From NCBI GenBank assembly GCA_963742315.1, contig CAVULE010000013.1:270198-334197 (forward strand): a stretch of DNA of 64,000 nt, read 5' to 3'. Below the pieces are notes generated by a model. It searched no databases and was not told the origin of the DNA. It saw only the letters and a program-made list of their open reading frames with translations. A program made the position numbers and the translations under genes. This DNA is from AV69 sp963742315. Its GTDB lineage: Bacteria; Verrucomicrobiota; Verrucomicrobiia; Chthoniobacterales; UBA10450. Shown one piece after another: positions 26,801-35,484 of the stretch; the stretch's first letter is position 1, and every line of letters starts with the position of its first letter.

Positions 26801-27295
26801 TTAAGACTGAGGAGCGAACCGGATTGTGATGCTCCTAGACGCCGATTTCTCAGAAACTCCCAGCGGATCTTTTCCTCCGTGTTTCTGCGCTACAATCGCT
26901 TCAATATTTATTGTTCCTACCAGGAATTTTTCGCGGGTTACTACAAAAACTTCGCCGACCTTTGCGTTGAGCATCATTTGCTCCGCCGCAGCCACCGTCT
27001 GGTCTTCGAAGCAATAGGGATTGTTTTTGTCAATGTGTGCTTCTACCGGTTCTGTCTTGGGATCGTGTCCGAAACCACCCACCTCCCGGTTCATTCTGTT
27101 TTTCGACACCGTCCCCAATAGTTCGCCGCGTTGATCGATTACAGGTGACGAATCGACTGCCCGCGCCTGCATTTCGTCCAAAGCTTCCTTTACGCAAACC
27201 TTATTAAGAATGCTCTCCGTAGGCTTGATGATGTCCTTGACGGTGCGGGCTTCGAAATTCGCGCCCCCTGAGTGGTTGTGTTTTATCTGTTCCAT
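26801..27295 (-). CDS. CBS-domain protein
   Basis: 164 residues from ATG 27,295 (MEQIKHNHSGGANFEARTVK). Two CBS motifs are visible: KDIIKPTESILNKVCVKEAL through SSPVIDQRGELLGTVSKNRM, and FEDQTVAAAEQMMLNAKVGE through FVVTREKFLVGTINIEAI. Such stand-alone CBS pairs bind adenine nucleotides and are common in stress regulons (compare HRP1 of the mycobacterial DosR regulon). Cytoplasmic. Next to Hsp20 on the same strand, but no DosR-like box was found before either. Confidence 0.85.
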   Translation of the reverse strand: MEQIKHNHSGGANFEARTVKDIIKPTESILNKVCVKEALDEMQARAVDSSPVIDQRGELLGTVSKNRMNREVGGFGHDPKTEPVEAHIDKNNPYCFEDQTVAAAEQMMLNAKVGEVFVVTREKFLVGTINIEAIVAQKHGGKDPLGVSEKSASRSITIRFAPQS

Positions 27296-27400
27296 TGCGT
27301 AGGGACCGACCTTGGTTAAACGAGAGTCGAACAAGTTAGCAGCTTTACACTTGGGCTCGCGCACGGAACTCTCCGTACGCTCGCCGTCAGTGTTAGTGCA

Positions 27401-27859
27401 TTACGCCACTTTAACTTCGAGAGCTTTTGATCTTGTTTTCGTCGTCGTCGGGAGGTGAACTTTCAGTACTCCGTCGTGGAACTCCGCTGTCACTTTCGTG
27501 CTATCGGCGTCTTCCGGCAGGGTGAAGCTGCGTCGGAAGTTGCCATAGGATCGCTCGATCCGATGGAATTTTCTTTTCTGATCTTCCTTCTCGCTTTTGC
27601 GTTCTCCGGAAACGCAGAGGATGCCGTCTTCGACTGTTACCCTAACGTCATCCTTCTTCATCTCAGGCAGGTCAGCTTTGAGCAGGTACTCGTGATTATC
27701 CTGACTAATATCAACCTCCGGTGACCAATCCGCGACCGTCAGGCTGTGGGTCTCGCCCGTGCCTATTCTGTTCCGAAATCCGCCCAGGAAACGATTGAAG
27801 CGATTTTGCGTCGCTTCTTCCATCTCTCTGAGCTGATTCCATGTTATTAATGTATTCAT
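27401..27859 (-). CDS. Hsp20 / alpha-crystallin small heat-shock protein
   Basis: 152 residues from ATG 27,859 (MNTLITWNQLREMEEATQNR). The alpha-crystallin domain runs WSPEVDISQDNHEYLLKADL, DVRVTVEDGILCVSGERK and YGNFRRSFTLPEDADSTKV, and ends FHDGVLKVHLPTT. The conserved GVL motif is present. It is an ATP-independent holdase. It lies 36 bp downstream of the terminal region of nothing else on its strand and just upstream of the CBS gene, which may be co-transcribed. Confidence 0.92.
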   Translation of the reverse strand: MNTLITWNQLREMEEATQNRFNRFLGGFRNRIGTGETHSLTVADWSPEVDISQDNHEYLLKADLPEMKKDDVRVTVEDGILCVSGERKSEKEDQKRKFHRIERSYGNFRRSFTLPEDADSTKVTAEFHDGVLKVHLPTTTKTRSKALEVKVA

Positions 27860-28074
27860 TATATTTGAGTTGAAGCCATCTCCGTCCCTCACGCGCACCG
27901 CTTATTGTCAGACTCGACCCTAATCTTGTGCTCCTGAGGCTTCATCGGCGCCGGCAGGATTTTCCGACATTAGACGCGCTAAAAAGACTCAAATATTTCG
28001 CGAATGTGCAACTTCGCGATTGAACCGAAGCGGCCCTCTCTTTCGCGGGAAGCAATCAATCGCCTAACGAATCT

Positions 28075-29088
28075 CTAAAATTGGACGCCAACCGTGAGTT
28101 GAGGGCCGTAGGTCCAAACTTTATAAAGGAAGCCGTCGCTATCGTAATCGTAGTACAGAAACCGGAAGCCAAGTTCGGCATAGATGTTCCGGTTATACTG
28201 GTACCCGAGCCCACCATAGCCTTGCACGGTGATGATGGAACCGACATCAAAGCCGCCGACATCCGCTTTGCCGGTCAGATAAAAAGGCTTGTTCAGATTA
28301 TAGCGACCGCCAAAGCCGATATAGGGATCAGCCCAATACTCGGTGAGACCGAAACCGCGATTGAGCTGTGTGTTCAGGATACTGACGATTCTTTGCTGCG
28401 CTGTTACCGGGTCTTGCCGGGCGTGTCGGATGAGTCCGAGTATTTTTAACTTCTCGTCCGCCCCGAGAGGTGGAAATGGAACAGAAGGTCTATTTGGGTC
28501 GAGCGCACCGTGTATGAGGCGGTCGAGAAGGTCGCGAAGGTCTTGGTTTGCGGCAGCTACGAGCTGGGCGGCAGCCTGGTTGATTTTGCTGTCATTGCTG
28601 GTCAGTCCAATCCTGTTGAACGTGTTAAAATAGCGTCCTCCAGCCCGGGCATCGAGCCAGCCGTTCGGACCTTCCAAGACCCGGTAGTAAATCTCCCCAT
28701 CCGCAATGTACGAATCCACCGTGAGGTTTGCCTTTTTAACCAACCCGTCACCATAGATTCCCGCCGAGAGGCTCATATAGAGAAGATCGCCATAAACACC
28801 CCAACGGCCCTTCCTCACGTCAGCGCTGATACTCGTAATCCCGGTGAAGTGTGTGAGAAGATCATCGAAGAAGCCGATGTCTGGATGCGAGCTGACGCCA
28901 TGCAGCCCGATATCGCCCTTAACAAAGGCGAACCAGCCTGGCACCCCGATATTGAAGTGCCAATGATCGTCGTCCGTGATCGTGGGCGGGGGCGCCATCG
29001 CCTTCGGCTCCAGTTCCACCGGCCCGGCGGTAAGGACCGAAGTTGCCGCCACAACTAACGCGATCAACAAAGCGATTTGTTTCTTCAT
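28075..29088 (-). CDS. Outer-membrane beta-barrel protein
   Basis: 337 residues from ATG 29,088; signal peptide MKKQIALLIALVVAATSVLTAG. The mature protein starts with HWHFNIGVPGWFAFVKGDIG and alternates aromatic strands such as GRYNLNKPFYLTGKADVGGF and ENIYAELGFRFLYYDYDSDGF-like segments, and ends TVGVQF, a C-terminal aromatic as required for Bam insertion. Probably a channel or scaffold of the outer membrane. No box. Confidence 0.7.
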   Translation of the reverse strand: MKKQIALLIALVVAATSVLTAGPVELEPKAMAPPPTITDDDHWHFNIGVPGWFAFVKGDIGLHGVSSHPDIGFFDDLLTHFTGITSISADVRKGRWGVYGDLLYMSLSAGIYGDGLVKKANLTVDSYIADGEIYYRVLEGPNGWLDARAGGRYFNTFNRIGLTSNDSKINQAAAQLVAAANQDLRDLLDRLIHGALDPNRPSVPFPPLGADEKLKILGLIRHARQDPVTAQQRIVSILNTQLNRGFGLTEYWADPYIGFGGRYNLNKPFYLTGKADVGGFDVGSIITVQGYGGLGYQYNRNIYAELGFRFLYYDYDSDGFLYKVWTYGPQLTVGVQF

Positions 29089-29116
29089 TGCTCTCCTTAT
29101 TTCCAATTATACGGGC

Positions 29117-29315
29117 TTAATTAGCGTGGGTCTTAACCTGTTCCAGCGCGCGACGCAAGATCTCGCCCAATGGCCACTTATCCTGGCTGACCGGCTTCGG
29201 CGCCTGTTGCACCGGAATTTCTTTTCCGTCTTTTCCATCCTGCTGCGCGTAACCGGCGACCGCTGTGACGAGACAGAGGAAATTCGATCAGGACTGACGC
29301 GAATCGTGATTTCAT
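29117..29315 (-). pseudogene. Small secreted protein with one frameshift
   Basis: ATG 29,315 reads MKSRFASVLI. After an extra base near 29,283 the sequence continues LCLVTAVAGYAQQDGKDGKE, IPVQQAPKPVSQDKWPLGEI and LRRALEQVKTHAN, then stop. Joined, this is a ~65-residue exported protein with a signal peptide ending GYAQ. The indel may be real or an assembly error. A degenerate box lies about 94 bp upstream. Confidence 0.65.
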
Positions 29316-29408
29316 AATTGGTTCGGGTTTTGTGCGATGATTTGGGCCGAGCTTGTGACCTGGATGTATTTCATTTCCTCGAAAATAGTCACTTTCCCTG
29401 TCCGATAT

Positions 29409-29428
29409 GAATCGGACCTTGGAATTGT
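29409..29428. promoter_or_regulatory. Degenerate DosR-like half-box
   Basis: GAATCGGACCTTGGAATTGT; left half GGACC intact, right half lost. Confidence 0.35.
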
Positions 29429-29456
29429 GTCAAGCGATTACAGATAAGGGCGCTGA

Positions 29457-29780
29457 TTACCGTCCCGCAGCAGCGAAGCAACCGCCGCCTTCTGGACAGA
29501 TCACGATGTACGTCCTGCGCTGGCCGCAGCCCCTCACACCGACCGTGTATTCGAAGCGCTGCACTCCGTAAGCGGAAGCCCAACGTCCCTGCACCTCGGG
29601 CTGACTTACGTTCGTCGAAAGAACCTGTCCTGCTGCGCTTGGACAATTCATATCAAACTGGGCACGACTCACCGCTGTTTGAACCGCCATCGCCTGTTTG
29701 CTCTGAACATTTTGCTGCTGTGTCTGGCACGCCGCGGCGCAAAGGCCAACGAGCACCAGCAATGTGTATCTCTTCTTCAT
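29457..29780 (-). CDS. Small lipoprotein, Cys-containing
   Basis: 107 residues from ATG 29,780. The signal peptide MKKRYTLLVLVGLCAAACQT has a lipobox-like LCAAAC. The mature part is Gln-rich at first, then EVQGRWASAYGVQRFEYTVG and RGCGQRRTYIVICPEGGGCF with four cysteines that could form two disulfides. Unknown function. A DosR-like box lies 83 bp upstream. Confidence 0.75.
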   Translation of the reverse strand: MKKRYTLLVLVGLCAAACQTQQQNVQSKQAMAVQTAVSRAQFDMNCPSAAGQVLSTNVSQPEVQGRWASAYGVQRFEYTVGVRGCGQRRTYIVICPEGGGCFAAAGR

Positions 29781-29863
29781 AATTGATAGTTTCCTTCCTT
29801 TTGTTCGGGTTTCTGGTTGCTTATGTGCACAGCCATGTTTTGTCACTGGGTATCACGCGCGTC

Positions 29864-29883
29864 TATGGGACTTTAGGGCAACA
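29864..29883. promoter_or_regulatory. DosR-like box (lipoprotein 29,457-29,780)
   Basis: TATGGGACTTTAGGGCAACA; left half perfect, right half AGGGC as at 19,922. Confidence 0.7.
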
Positions 29884-30026
29884 TTGGGCTTGAGCAGCAC
29901 CATGCCCTCTCCCTTGTCTCGGATCTGGTGAGAGTAATCGTCGGTCGTGTTAGAAACCCTTCTTTCTTAATTTAGTTTGGTTGTTCAATTACGTGATACC
30001 AAAAGTCATCGTAAGAACTGTAATAT

Positions 30027-30568
30027 CTAACGCTTAGTCGATTCTACTGATCTTCGATCCCTGGATACTAAGCCGCTATCGATCGGAGCAAGAGGGCCGA
30101 GGCCCCATCCAACAAACTCGTTGACCACGACCCCGTGCGGATCAGGATGAACATTTAGTGCGGGATTTTGCCTGCTCGCCAGGAGTTGCGCTTGCTTGTA
30201 AGCCTGAAACTGGACTTGGTAGCCAGTGAAGATCTGATTGCGAATTGTATCGGGATCAGCGTAAAAGGTCTCTCCGTTTTGCTTCACGATTAAAACCTGT
30301 CCTGCGGGCGGTGGCTGCATGTATTGCCACTGCCTGGGGGTGGTTAGCGTCTCGGTAAATCCGCTTTCCTTTTTCATGCCGTGGCGGGTGTAGGGGCAAA
30401 GGCCGTCATAGAGTTTTTGCTGTTTGAGATCTTGCGGCTTTTTCGCGCTGAATTCGGCCGCGATACGCGAGGTCTCGGTGCTCGGAGAATTACTGGCAGT
30501 ATTAGTGCTGACGCGCCGACGAAGACGGCGGCCCCAGCAATGAGCGCGATGAGTGTGATGTTCTTCAT
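30027..30568 (-). pseudogene. Small lipoprotein, YxVYPD family (paralogue 3), frameshifted in signal peptide
   Basis: ATG 30,568 opens a signal peptide MKNITLIALIAGAAVFVGA. The expected lipobox Cys and the mature part (STNTASNSPSTETSRIAAEF) are in another frame; loss of one base near 30,510 explains it. The mature core KESGFTETLTTPRQWQYMQP, PAGQVLIVKQNGETFYADPD matches paralogues 1 and 2. The defect could be an assembly error because the rest of the frame is intact. The box at 30,631 is 63 bp upstream. Confidence 0.7.
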
Positions 30569-30630
30569 ATATATGGTTGTAATTTTTCGGTTTGTACAAG
30601 CTGACAATGCCAGACTAAGCGGCGCTCGCA

Positions 30631-30650
30631 TATGGGACCAAAGTCCAACT
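30631..30650. promoter_or_regulatory. DosR-like box (lipoprotein paralogue 3)
   Basis: TATGGGACCAAAGTCCAACT; nearly the same 20-mer as at 21,972. 63 bp upstream of ATG 30,568. Confidence 0.85.
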
Positions 30651-30791
30651 CTTCGTCGCATTGGCGTGGAGAAGCTCGCCGTGGCGAGCGCCGGCATGAG
30701 TTCTCCGTCGCCTAAAAGAAGTTTTCCCAGAGAAAAAACCGGCCTCCCGAGGAACAAGAGGCCGATTCCCACGCTAAATTCGCGTCGGGTC

Positions 30792-31553
30792 TTAGAAATG
30801 GAACCGCACACCAGCCCCAACTAACTGCTGCCCCAGGACGCGACTCTGCCTGGTATCGATTTGGGTGCTCTCGTACTCGAGGAACTTGTATTCAATAAAC
30901 GTGCTGAACTTGGGGGTCCAATAATAATCTGCGCCGGCAATAATCTGCCACGCGAGGTCCGCGTGACTTCGCCCCCCGCCAGTGTTGACGGTGACAGTGC
31001 CGGTATTGGGGTTTGTGAGCTGGGTGCCCGCGCCTTCGGCATAATAGACGCCGACCCCGGCGCCGGCATACGGCTGGAATTTTTGGTTTCCAGGTGCGAA
31101 TCTCAAGATAAAGTTCCCCATGAACGCGCCCGTATTAACCCAAGTAGTCGCGTTCCTCTGTGCCAGCACATCACCAAACGAATCCCTCAAGGTGAAGTCA
31201 CCGCCACCGCGAAAGCCATTGTAAAAGAAGTCGCCTTCAACCGTTGGACGAACTACACCGGTGCCGAAAACGTAACCGAGTTTAATGCCGCCAAAAAATC
31301 CGACGTCATTTTTTGGGGAGATTTCAAGACTGTCTCCGAAGCCAAGTAGATTCGGATTATCTTGCGTAAAAGTTCGGGTTCCACCGCGGTCTTGATAGAC
31401 ATTTGCCCCCATGTCAATCGCGCCGTAAAAACCGACTCCGTAGTTCGGCGGCGGCGGCGGCGGCGCGGCTTGTTTGTAATCAGGTGGGCCGGCAAAAAGA
31501 GAGCTGCTGAGAAAAGCACTAGTTGCGATAATGAGGAAGCTGAGCTGTTTCAT
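30792..31553 (-). CDS. Outer-membrane beta-barrel (OmpA/OmpW-like porin)
   Basis: 253 residues; signal peptide MKQLSFLIIATSAFLSSSLFAG followed by a Pro-rich linker of six prolines. Barrel-type segments are GVGFYGAIDMGANVYQD, DVGFFGGIKLGYVFG, FQPYAGAGVGVYYAEGAGTQ and FSTFIEYKFLEYESTQI, ending VGAGVRFHF with the aromatic C-terminus. Eight-strand OmpA-N/OmpW-like fold is likely. A DosR-like box lies 35 bp upstream. Confidence 0.8.
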   Translation of the reverse strand: MKQLSFLIIATSAFLSSSLFAGPPDYKQAAPPPPPPNYGVGFYGAIDMGANVYQDRGGTRTFTQDNPNLLGFGDSLEISPKNDVGFFGGIKLGYVFGTGVVRPTVEGDFFYNGFRGGGDFTLRDSFGDVLAQRNATTWVNTGAFMGNFILRFAPGNQKFQPYAGAGVGVYYAEGAGTQLTNPNTGTVTVNTGGGRSHADLAWQIIAGADYYWTPKFSTFIEYKFLEYESTQIDTRQSRVLGQQLVGAGVRFHF

Positions 31554-31587
31554 AAAGGTGGATTTAAGGGTTTCGAGCGCTCTTGCC

Positions 31588-31607
31588 TATAGGACCTTAG
31601 TCGTACC
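31588..31607. promoter_or_regulatory. DosR-like box (outer-membrane barrel)
   Basis: TATAGGACCTTAGTCGTACC; one mismatch. 35 bp upstream of ATG 31,553. Confidence 0.85.
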
Positions 31608-31670
31608 TCTTTTGGAGGAGGGTCGCGCATACGTTACCCGTATAGGGAGGAACGAGGAATGCCCAACTCC

Positions 31671-32045
31671 CTAGCCCGCTACTGCCTTGTGAATTAGCTG
31701 TAGCAAAACTTCGTCTTCGAAAGGTTTTGCCAGAAACGCGAAAGCTCCGGCATCGAGTGCCGTCTGGCGGACTAATGGATCGTCGCGTCCGGTAATGAAA
31801 ATAATTCGCGTCTTCGGTGAATCGCGCCGGAGACGGGCCTGCACTTCCAGGCCATTCATGTCTGGCATCCACACGTCGAGAACCGCCACGTGACACTCCC
31901 TTTGTTCAAGGTTTGAAAGAAAATCCGCCGGATCGCTAAATTTCTCGACCACGAAACCGGCCGAGTTCAGCAACCGGCCAAGCGCCTTCAGCATGGAAGC
32001 GTCATCGTCCAGCAGCCAGATGCCGTTACGGGTGGGATCGCTCAA
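31671..32045 (-). CDS. Stand-alone receiver-domain response regulator
   Basis: About 124 residues. I chose TTG 32,045 because GGAAGG sits 6-7 bp upstream and because earlier in-frame starts would place the box at 32,150 inside the gene. The receiver keeps the acidic cluster LLDDD, phosphoacceptor Asp in AVLDVWMPDMNGLEV, the T in IIFITGRDD and the K in FLAKPF. No output domain, so it acts by protein contact or as a phosphate sink. It lies 240 bp downstream of the kinase at 32,285-34,531. Confidence 0.8.
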   Translation of the reverse strand: MSDPTRNGIWLLDDDASMLKALGRLLNSAGFVVEKFSDPADFLSNLEQRECHVAVLDVWMPDMNGLEVQARLRRDSPKTRIIFITGRDDPLVRQTALDAGAFAFLAKPFEDEVLLQLIHKAVAG

Positions 32046-32149
32046 AGATGAGCCTTCCGCGTCGAGTTTTTCGAAAACTCTGTAAAAACTTGCATTAGGT
32101 GTGGCGATGAGTCGTATGAAGCAATTATGGGGCTTATTTGATGGAATAC

Positions 32150-32169
32150 TATAAGACCTTAGTCCCATC
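32150..32169. promoter_or_regulatory. DosR-like box (receiver 31,671-32,045)
   Basis: TATAAGACCTTAGTCCCATC; one mismatch in the left half. About 105 bp upstream of TTG 32,045 and between kinase and receiver. Confidence 0.75.
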
Positions 32170-32284
32170 CCAAAGCGAGAGTCGCTGGCGGGCGCGGATG
32201 TCGCCACACTTTCAATTCGTAGGATGGGGGCGCGAGCGGATGTTTAAGTTTACATCACTCCCGGCGTTTTCCCCGTCATTTTTT

Positions 32285-34531
32285 TCAGTCAGTGTTTCCG
32301 GCGAGAACAGAACTAAATCGCTTCTCATTTGTCCTCTTTATTTCAGGAAGGCAAACGGTGAAACACGCCCCGCCGTCCTCACAATTTTCTCCCGAAAGCG
32401 TCCCGCCGTGCGCTTCGATGATGCTGCGCGCAATCGCCAACCCCATTCCGGTCCCTTCGGCTTTTGTCGAAAAGAATGGCTCGAAAAGTTGCTCGGCTAA
32501 TCCCGCGGGAAAGCCAGGACCAGAATCCCGCACGCTGATACAAATCTCGCCGTTTTCGTTACGGCCGGCACGGATGATAAGACGCCGAGCGTTAGAGCGG
32601 ATCACCGACATTGCTTCAAAGCCGTTCATCGTGAGATTAAGAAGCACCTGTAACAGCTGCACACGATCTGCCATCACTCGGCAGCCGTCCGAATCAATTT
32701 CGGTTACTACTGTCACGTCCCTTCCGACGGCTTCCGCGTGGATAATCCGGAGGAGATCCTGAATTGCGTCATTGATCTCGGTCAAGGAGCGGCGCTCTTT
32801 GCCTTTGCGGACCATATTGCGAATACTGTGAACAATCTCCCCGGCCCGGCGACCGTCAGCCGCGATGTCGGCGAGCAAATCGTTTAACTCTTCGATTTCC
32901 ATTTTGCCAGCCGCGATTAAGCGTTGCGCGGCGCTGGCGTTCGTTACAATTGCCCCAATCGGATTGTTGACTTCGTGTGCAAGCGACGCCGCCAGTTCGC
33001 CCATCAACGCGACACGTCCAACACGCGCCAGTTCCATGTTTTGGCGCTGGTGATCAAGCTCTGCCTGCTTGCGCCCGGCGATATCGATACATGAGCCGAT
33101 GTAACCGAGAAACGCGCCATCATCGGAGAATCGTGGCGTTCCACTGTCCAGGACCCAGCGATATTCACCGTCATTTCGTCGCAAGCGATACTCCATTGTA
33201 AACGGTTGGCGCGCATCAAAGGAATTTTTGTAAATGTCGAGGCAGTGCGCGAAGTCGTCCGCATGAACGCCTTCTGCCCATCCATTACCAAGCTCCTGCT
33301 CCAGTTTTCGGCCGGTAAAGTCGAGCCAGCCTTTGTTGAAAAAGGTGCAGAGTTTGTCCGGGCCGGACATCCAGATGAGCACGGGCGCGGCGTCGGCGAC
33401 CGTGCGAAAACGCATCTCGCTTTCAAGCAACGCCTGTTCCGACAACTTGCGTTCCGTGACATCAGAAGAAACGCCGTGGACCCGGTACGGTTTGCCATCT
33501 GCGCCTAGCTCGACACGACCGCGCGAATGCAGCCAGCGTATCGCTCCGTCGGGCAAAACAACCCGGTATTCAGTTTCGTAATCCGCGCCCACTGGCAGGG
33601 CCTTTGCCGCGACCGCTCGGACTGCTTCGCGATCCTCCGAATGGATTCGACTGCGGAATCGCTCCGCATTCGGTTTATCTTGCGGAGCGAAGCCGAAAAG
33701 CGATCGGCCTTTCTCGTTCATCCAGACTTGATCGTTCGCCACGTCCCACCTCCACATACCCAGGCCGCCGGCCTGCGCCGCCAGATCCAGGCGCCGCTCC
33801 TCCTCGCCCAATTCGCGCGCCAGTTGAGCCGCGCGTAAAACGTCACGGCTTAATTCATAACCCATCGCCGCGATTACCCCCAGGAAAGGGAAGCTGACCA
33901 GGTACGGCAGGTCAATGACCTTCGCGTGAACTAGCGCCGACAATCCCGCCGCTACCAGGATAAAGAGCGTGATACTTCCGCCAACCACCACCACCCGCCG
34001 GCGATCCTCCGATGTTCCCCGCCGCCACAATGTGAGCGACGCATCTACCACGAAAGCGAACACCAAGAGCGAACTTAACTCTCCGAGATGCGTCCACGGA
34101 CTGACCACTCCCTCCGGCAGCGCGATGGTTTCCCCGAGGAAACTAAACTGTCGCAAAGAAGTGATCTCGCGGAAACTTAGATTCGGAGGGAAAGCAAAAT
34201 TGATGACGAGACTAACGAGTCGCGCCACACATGCTGCAATTCCAAGCCAGAGCCGCCCCGTCCCGAAATAAAAGCGGACGAATCCGACAATCGCGAGGAC
34301 GAGAAAGAATACGGGTAGGTGCGTCCATTGTATCGCACGACCGATCTCCTCCGCTGTCCGCGAGTGCATGATCGCCAATTCCCCGCAGGCGATACTCGCC
34401 ACGGACAGCGCGGCGATGGCGAAGAACAAATTTTCCCACGTCTTGCGCTTGATCCCGATGAGCAAATGCGGCAGCGCCATAGTCGCACACGCCCCGATCA
34501 CCACAGCCCAGATGAACGTAACCCAGCTCAT
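32285..34531 (-). CDS. Membrane histidine kinase with two PAS domains
   Basis: 748 residues from ATG 34,531 (MSWVTFIWAVVIG). About seven membrane helices occupy residues 1-230, then two PAS/PAC domains (LGMWRWDVANDQVWMNEKG; APVLIWMSGPDKLCTFFNKG), a HisKA domain with the phospho-His in LAASLAHEVNNPIGA, and a HATPase with ISVRDSGPGFP and GMGLAIARSIIEAHGG. This is the FixL/DctB-like class. The signal is unknown; the 7-TM head resembles MHYT/7TMR-type sensory modules. Its likely partner is the box-preceded receiver downstream. Confidence 0.9.
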   Translation of the reverse strand: MSWVTFIWAVVIGACATMALPHLLIGIKRKTWENLFFAIAALSVASIACGELAIMHSRTAEEIGRAIQWTHLPVFFLVLAIVGFVRFYFGTGRLWLGIAACVARLVSLVINFAFPPNLSFREITSLRQFSFLGETIALPEGVVSPWTHLGELSSLLVFAFVVDASLTLWRRGTSEDRRRVVVVGGSITLFILVAAGLSALVHAKVIDLPYLVSFPFLGVIAAMGYELSRDVLRAAQLARELGEEERRLDLAAQAGGLGMWRWDVANDQVWMNEKGRSLFGFAPQDKPNAERFRSRIHSEDREAVRAVAAKALPVGADYETEYRVVLPDGAIRWLHSRGRVELGADGKPYRVHGVSSDVTERKLSEQALLESEMRFRTVADAAPVLIWMSGPDKLCTFFNKGWLDFTGRKLEQELGNGWAEGVHADDFAHCLDIYKNSFDARQPFTMEYRLRRNDGEYRWVLDSGTPRFSDDGAFLGYIGSCIDIAGRKQAELDHQRQNMELARVGRVALMGELAASLAHEVNNPIGAIVTNASAAQRLIAAGKMEIEELNDLLADIAADGRRAGEIVHSIRNMVRKGKERRSLTEINDAIQDLLRIIHAEAVGRDVTVVTEIDSDGCRVMADRVQLLQVLLNLTMNGFEAMSVIRSNARRLIIRAGRNENGEICISVRDSGPGFPAGLAEQLFEPFFSTKAEGTGMGLAIARSIIEAHGGTLSGENCEDGGACFTVCLPEIKRTNEKRFSSVLAGNTD

Positions 34532-34798
34532 GGGGACGAAAAGAAAAGAGCAATGGCAAGAGCTGAGAGGCAACCCCGCGTCGCTCCCAAAATTGGCCGG
34601 CCGAAGTCGACGCTAAATGTTATTTTTGAAAAGCGCTCTAGGAGCACGAGGAAAACAAGGAACCCTGCTAACTCGAACACACGCTGCATAAACCTTTAGT
34701 TAGGCAAAATACTGAAGAGGACGAAGCCCAATGTAATCCCGTATGAAGTGCATCGCATCGGAAATCAATAAATCCTTCAAGCGTAGGCTGCGCGCGGC

Positions 34799-35218
34799 TT
34801 AAACCGTGGCGCCGCTACTTTTCAGCAATGCAACGGGAACACCGAGCCATTCCGCGGCAACTGCGTACTCCTTGAATATGCGAACCTTGAGGGGCGAGTA
34901 ATCCGTGAGTAGCGCATGCAGCCTCACGTATCGAGAGACCTCGGCATTAGGGACGAGAAAAGCTGATTTGATGATTGTCCGACCTCGTCGCGATAGCCGC
35001 CGATAAAGCGCGACGTGAAAGACGTAGTTGAAATTAAGATCGACCGAATCGAGCCGTGAGATGTCGGTAAAACGATTGAACGATTTTCCGAATCTGTTCT
35101 CGTGTTCAGTGGCAAAGGCTACGAGCTTATCGACTTTCCTCTGATCGAGGATTCCGCGTGGTCGCCAGACAAAAAGCTGAGCAGCATCAACGCACTGAAC
35201 ATCGGGCGGCAGACTCAT
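34799..35218 (-). CDS. SpoIIAA-like (STAS-type) protein, paralogue a
   Basis: 139 residues, MSLPPDVQCVDAAQLFVWRP onward. The pattern PDxxxxxxxxLFVWRPRGxL, FNRFTDISRLDSVDLNFNYV, then RLHALLTDYSPLKVRIFKEY and AAEWLGVP is common to four genes of this window and ends with the 'F-x-x-x-x-A-A-x-W-L-G-V' helix typical of SpoIIAA-like proteins. Soluble, cytoplasmic, unknown partner. DosR-like box 61 bp upstream. Confidence 0.7.
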   Translation of the reverse strand: MSLPPDVQCVDAAQLFVWRPRGILDQRKVDKLVAFATEHENRFGKSFNRFTDISRLDSVDLNFNYVFHVALYRRLSRRGRTIIKSAFLVPNAEVSRYVRLHALLTDYSPLKVRIFKEYAVAAEWLGVPVALLKSSGATV

Positions 35219-35279
35219 GACGCATGTAGCCGCTACGCGGCACCTCCACCAGAAGATGCATATTCGACTGGCTCCCGGC

Positions 35280-35299
35280 TATTGGACCTTAGTCCTATC
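35280..35299. promoter_or_regulatory. DosR-like box (SpoIIAA-like a)
   Basis: TATTGGACCTTAGTCCTATC; a strong copy. 61 bp upstream of ATG 35,218. Confidence 0.9.
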
Positions 35300-35484
35300 C
35301 TCCCGCATCTTCCGCTTCTTTCGGTCGTTAGGATATCGAATAGATTCCACAATCGAAGAGGTTGTTACCTTCGTGTCGTCCCATAAATCCATCGTCCAAG
35401 CCCGATGCCCAATTGCAGAAAGGTTTCGCGAGCGATGCTTTGAGGGACGCGGTTAGGGTCCCAAATGCCGGTCCGGCTCGGACC

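Noticed and set aside
26534..27121. 195-codon plus-strand frame across the CBS gene
   Set aside because: Antisense to a clear CBS-domain protein and without motifs.
28601..28612. AGTCC/GTCC half-site inside the outer-membrane barrel gene
   Set aside because: Single half-site in coding sequence with no dyad; expected by chance.
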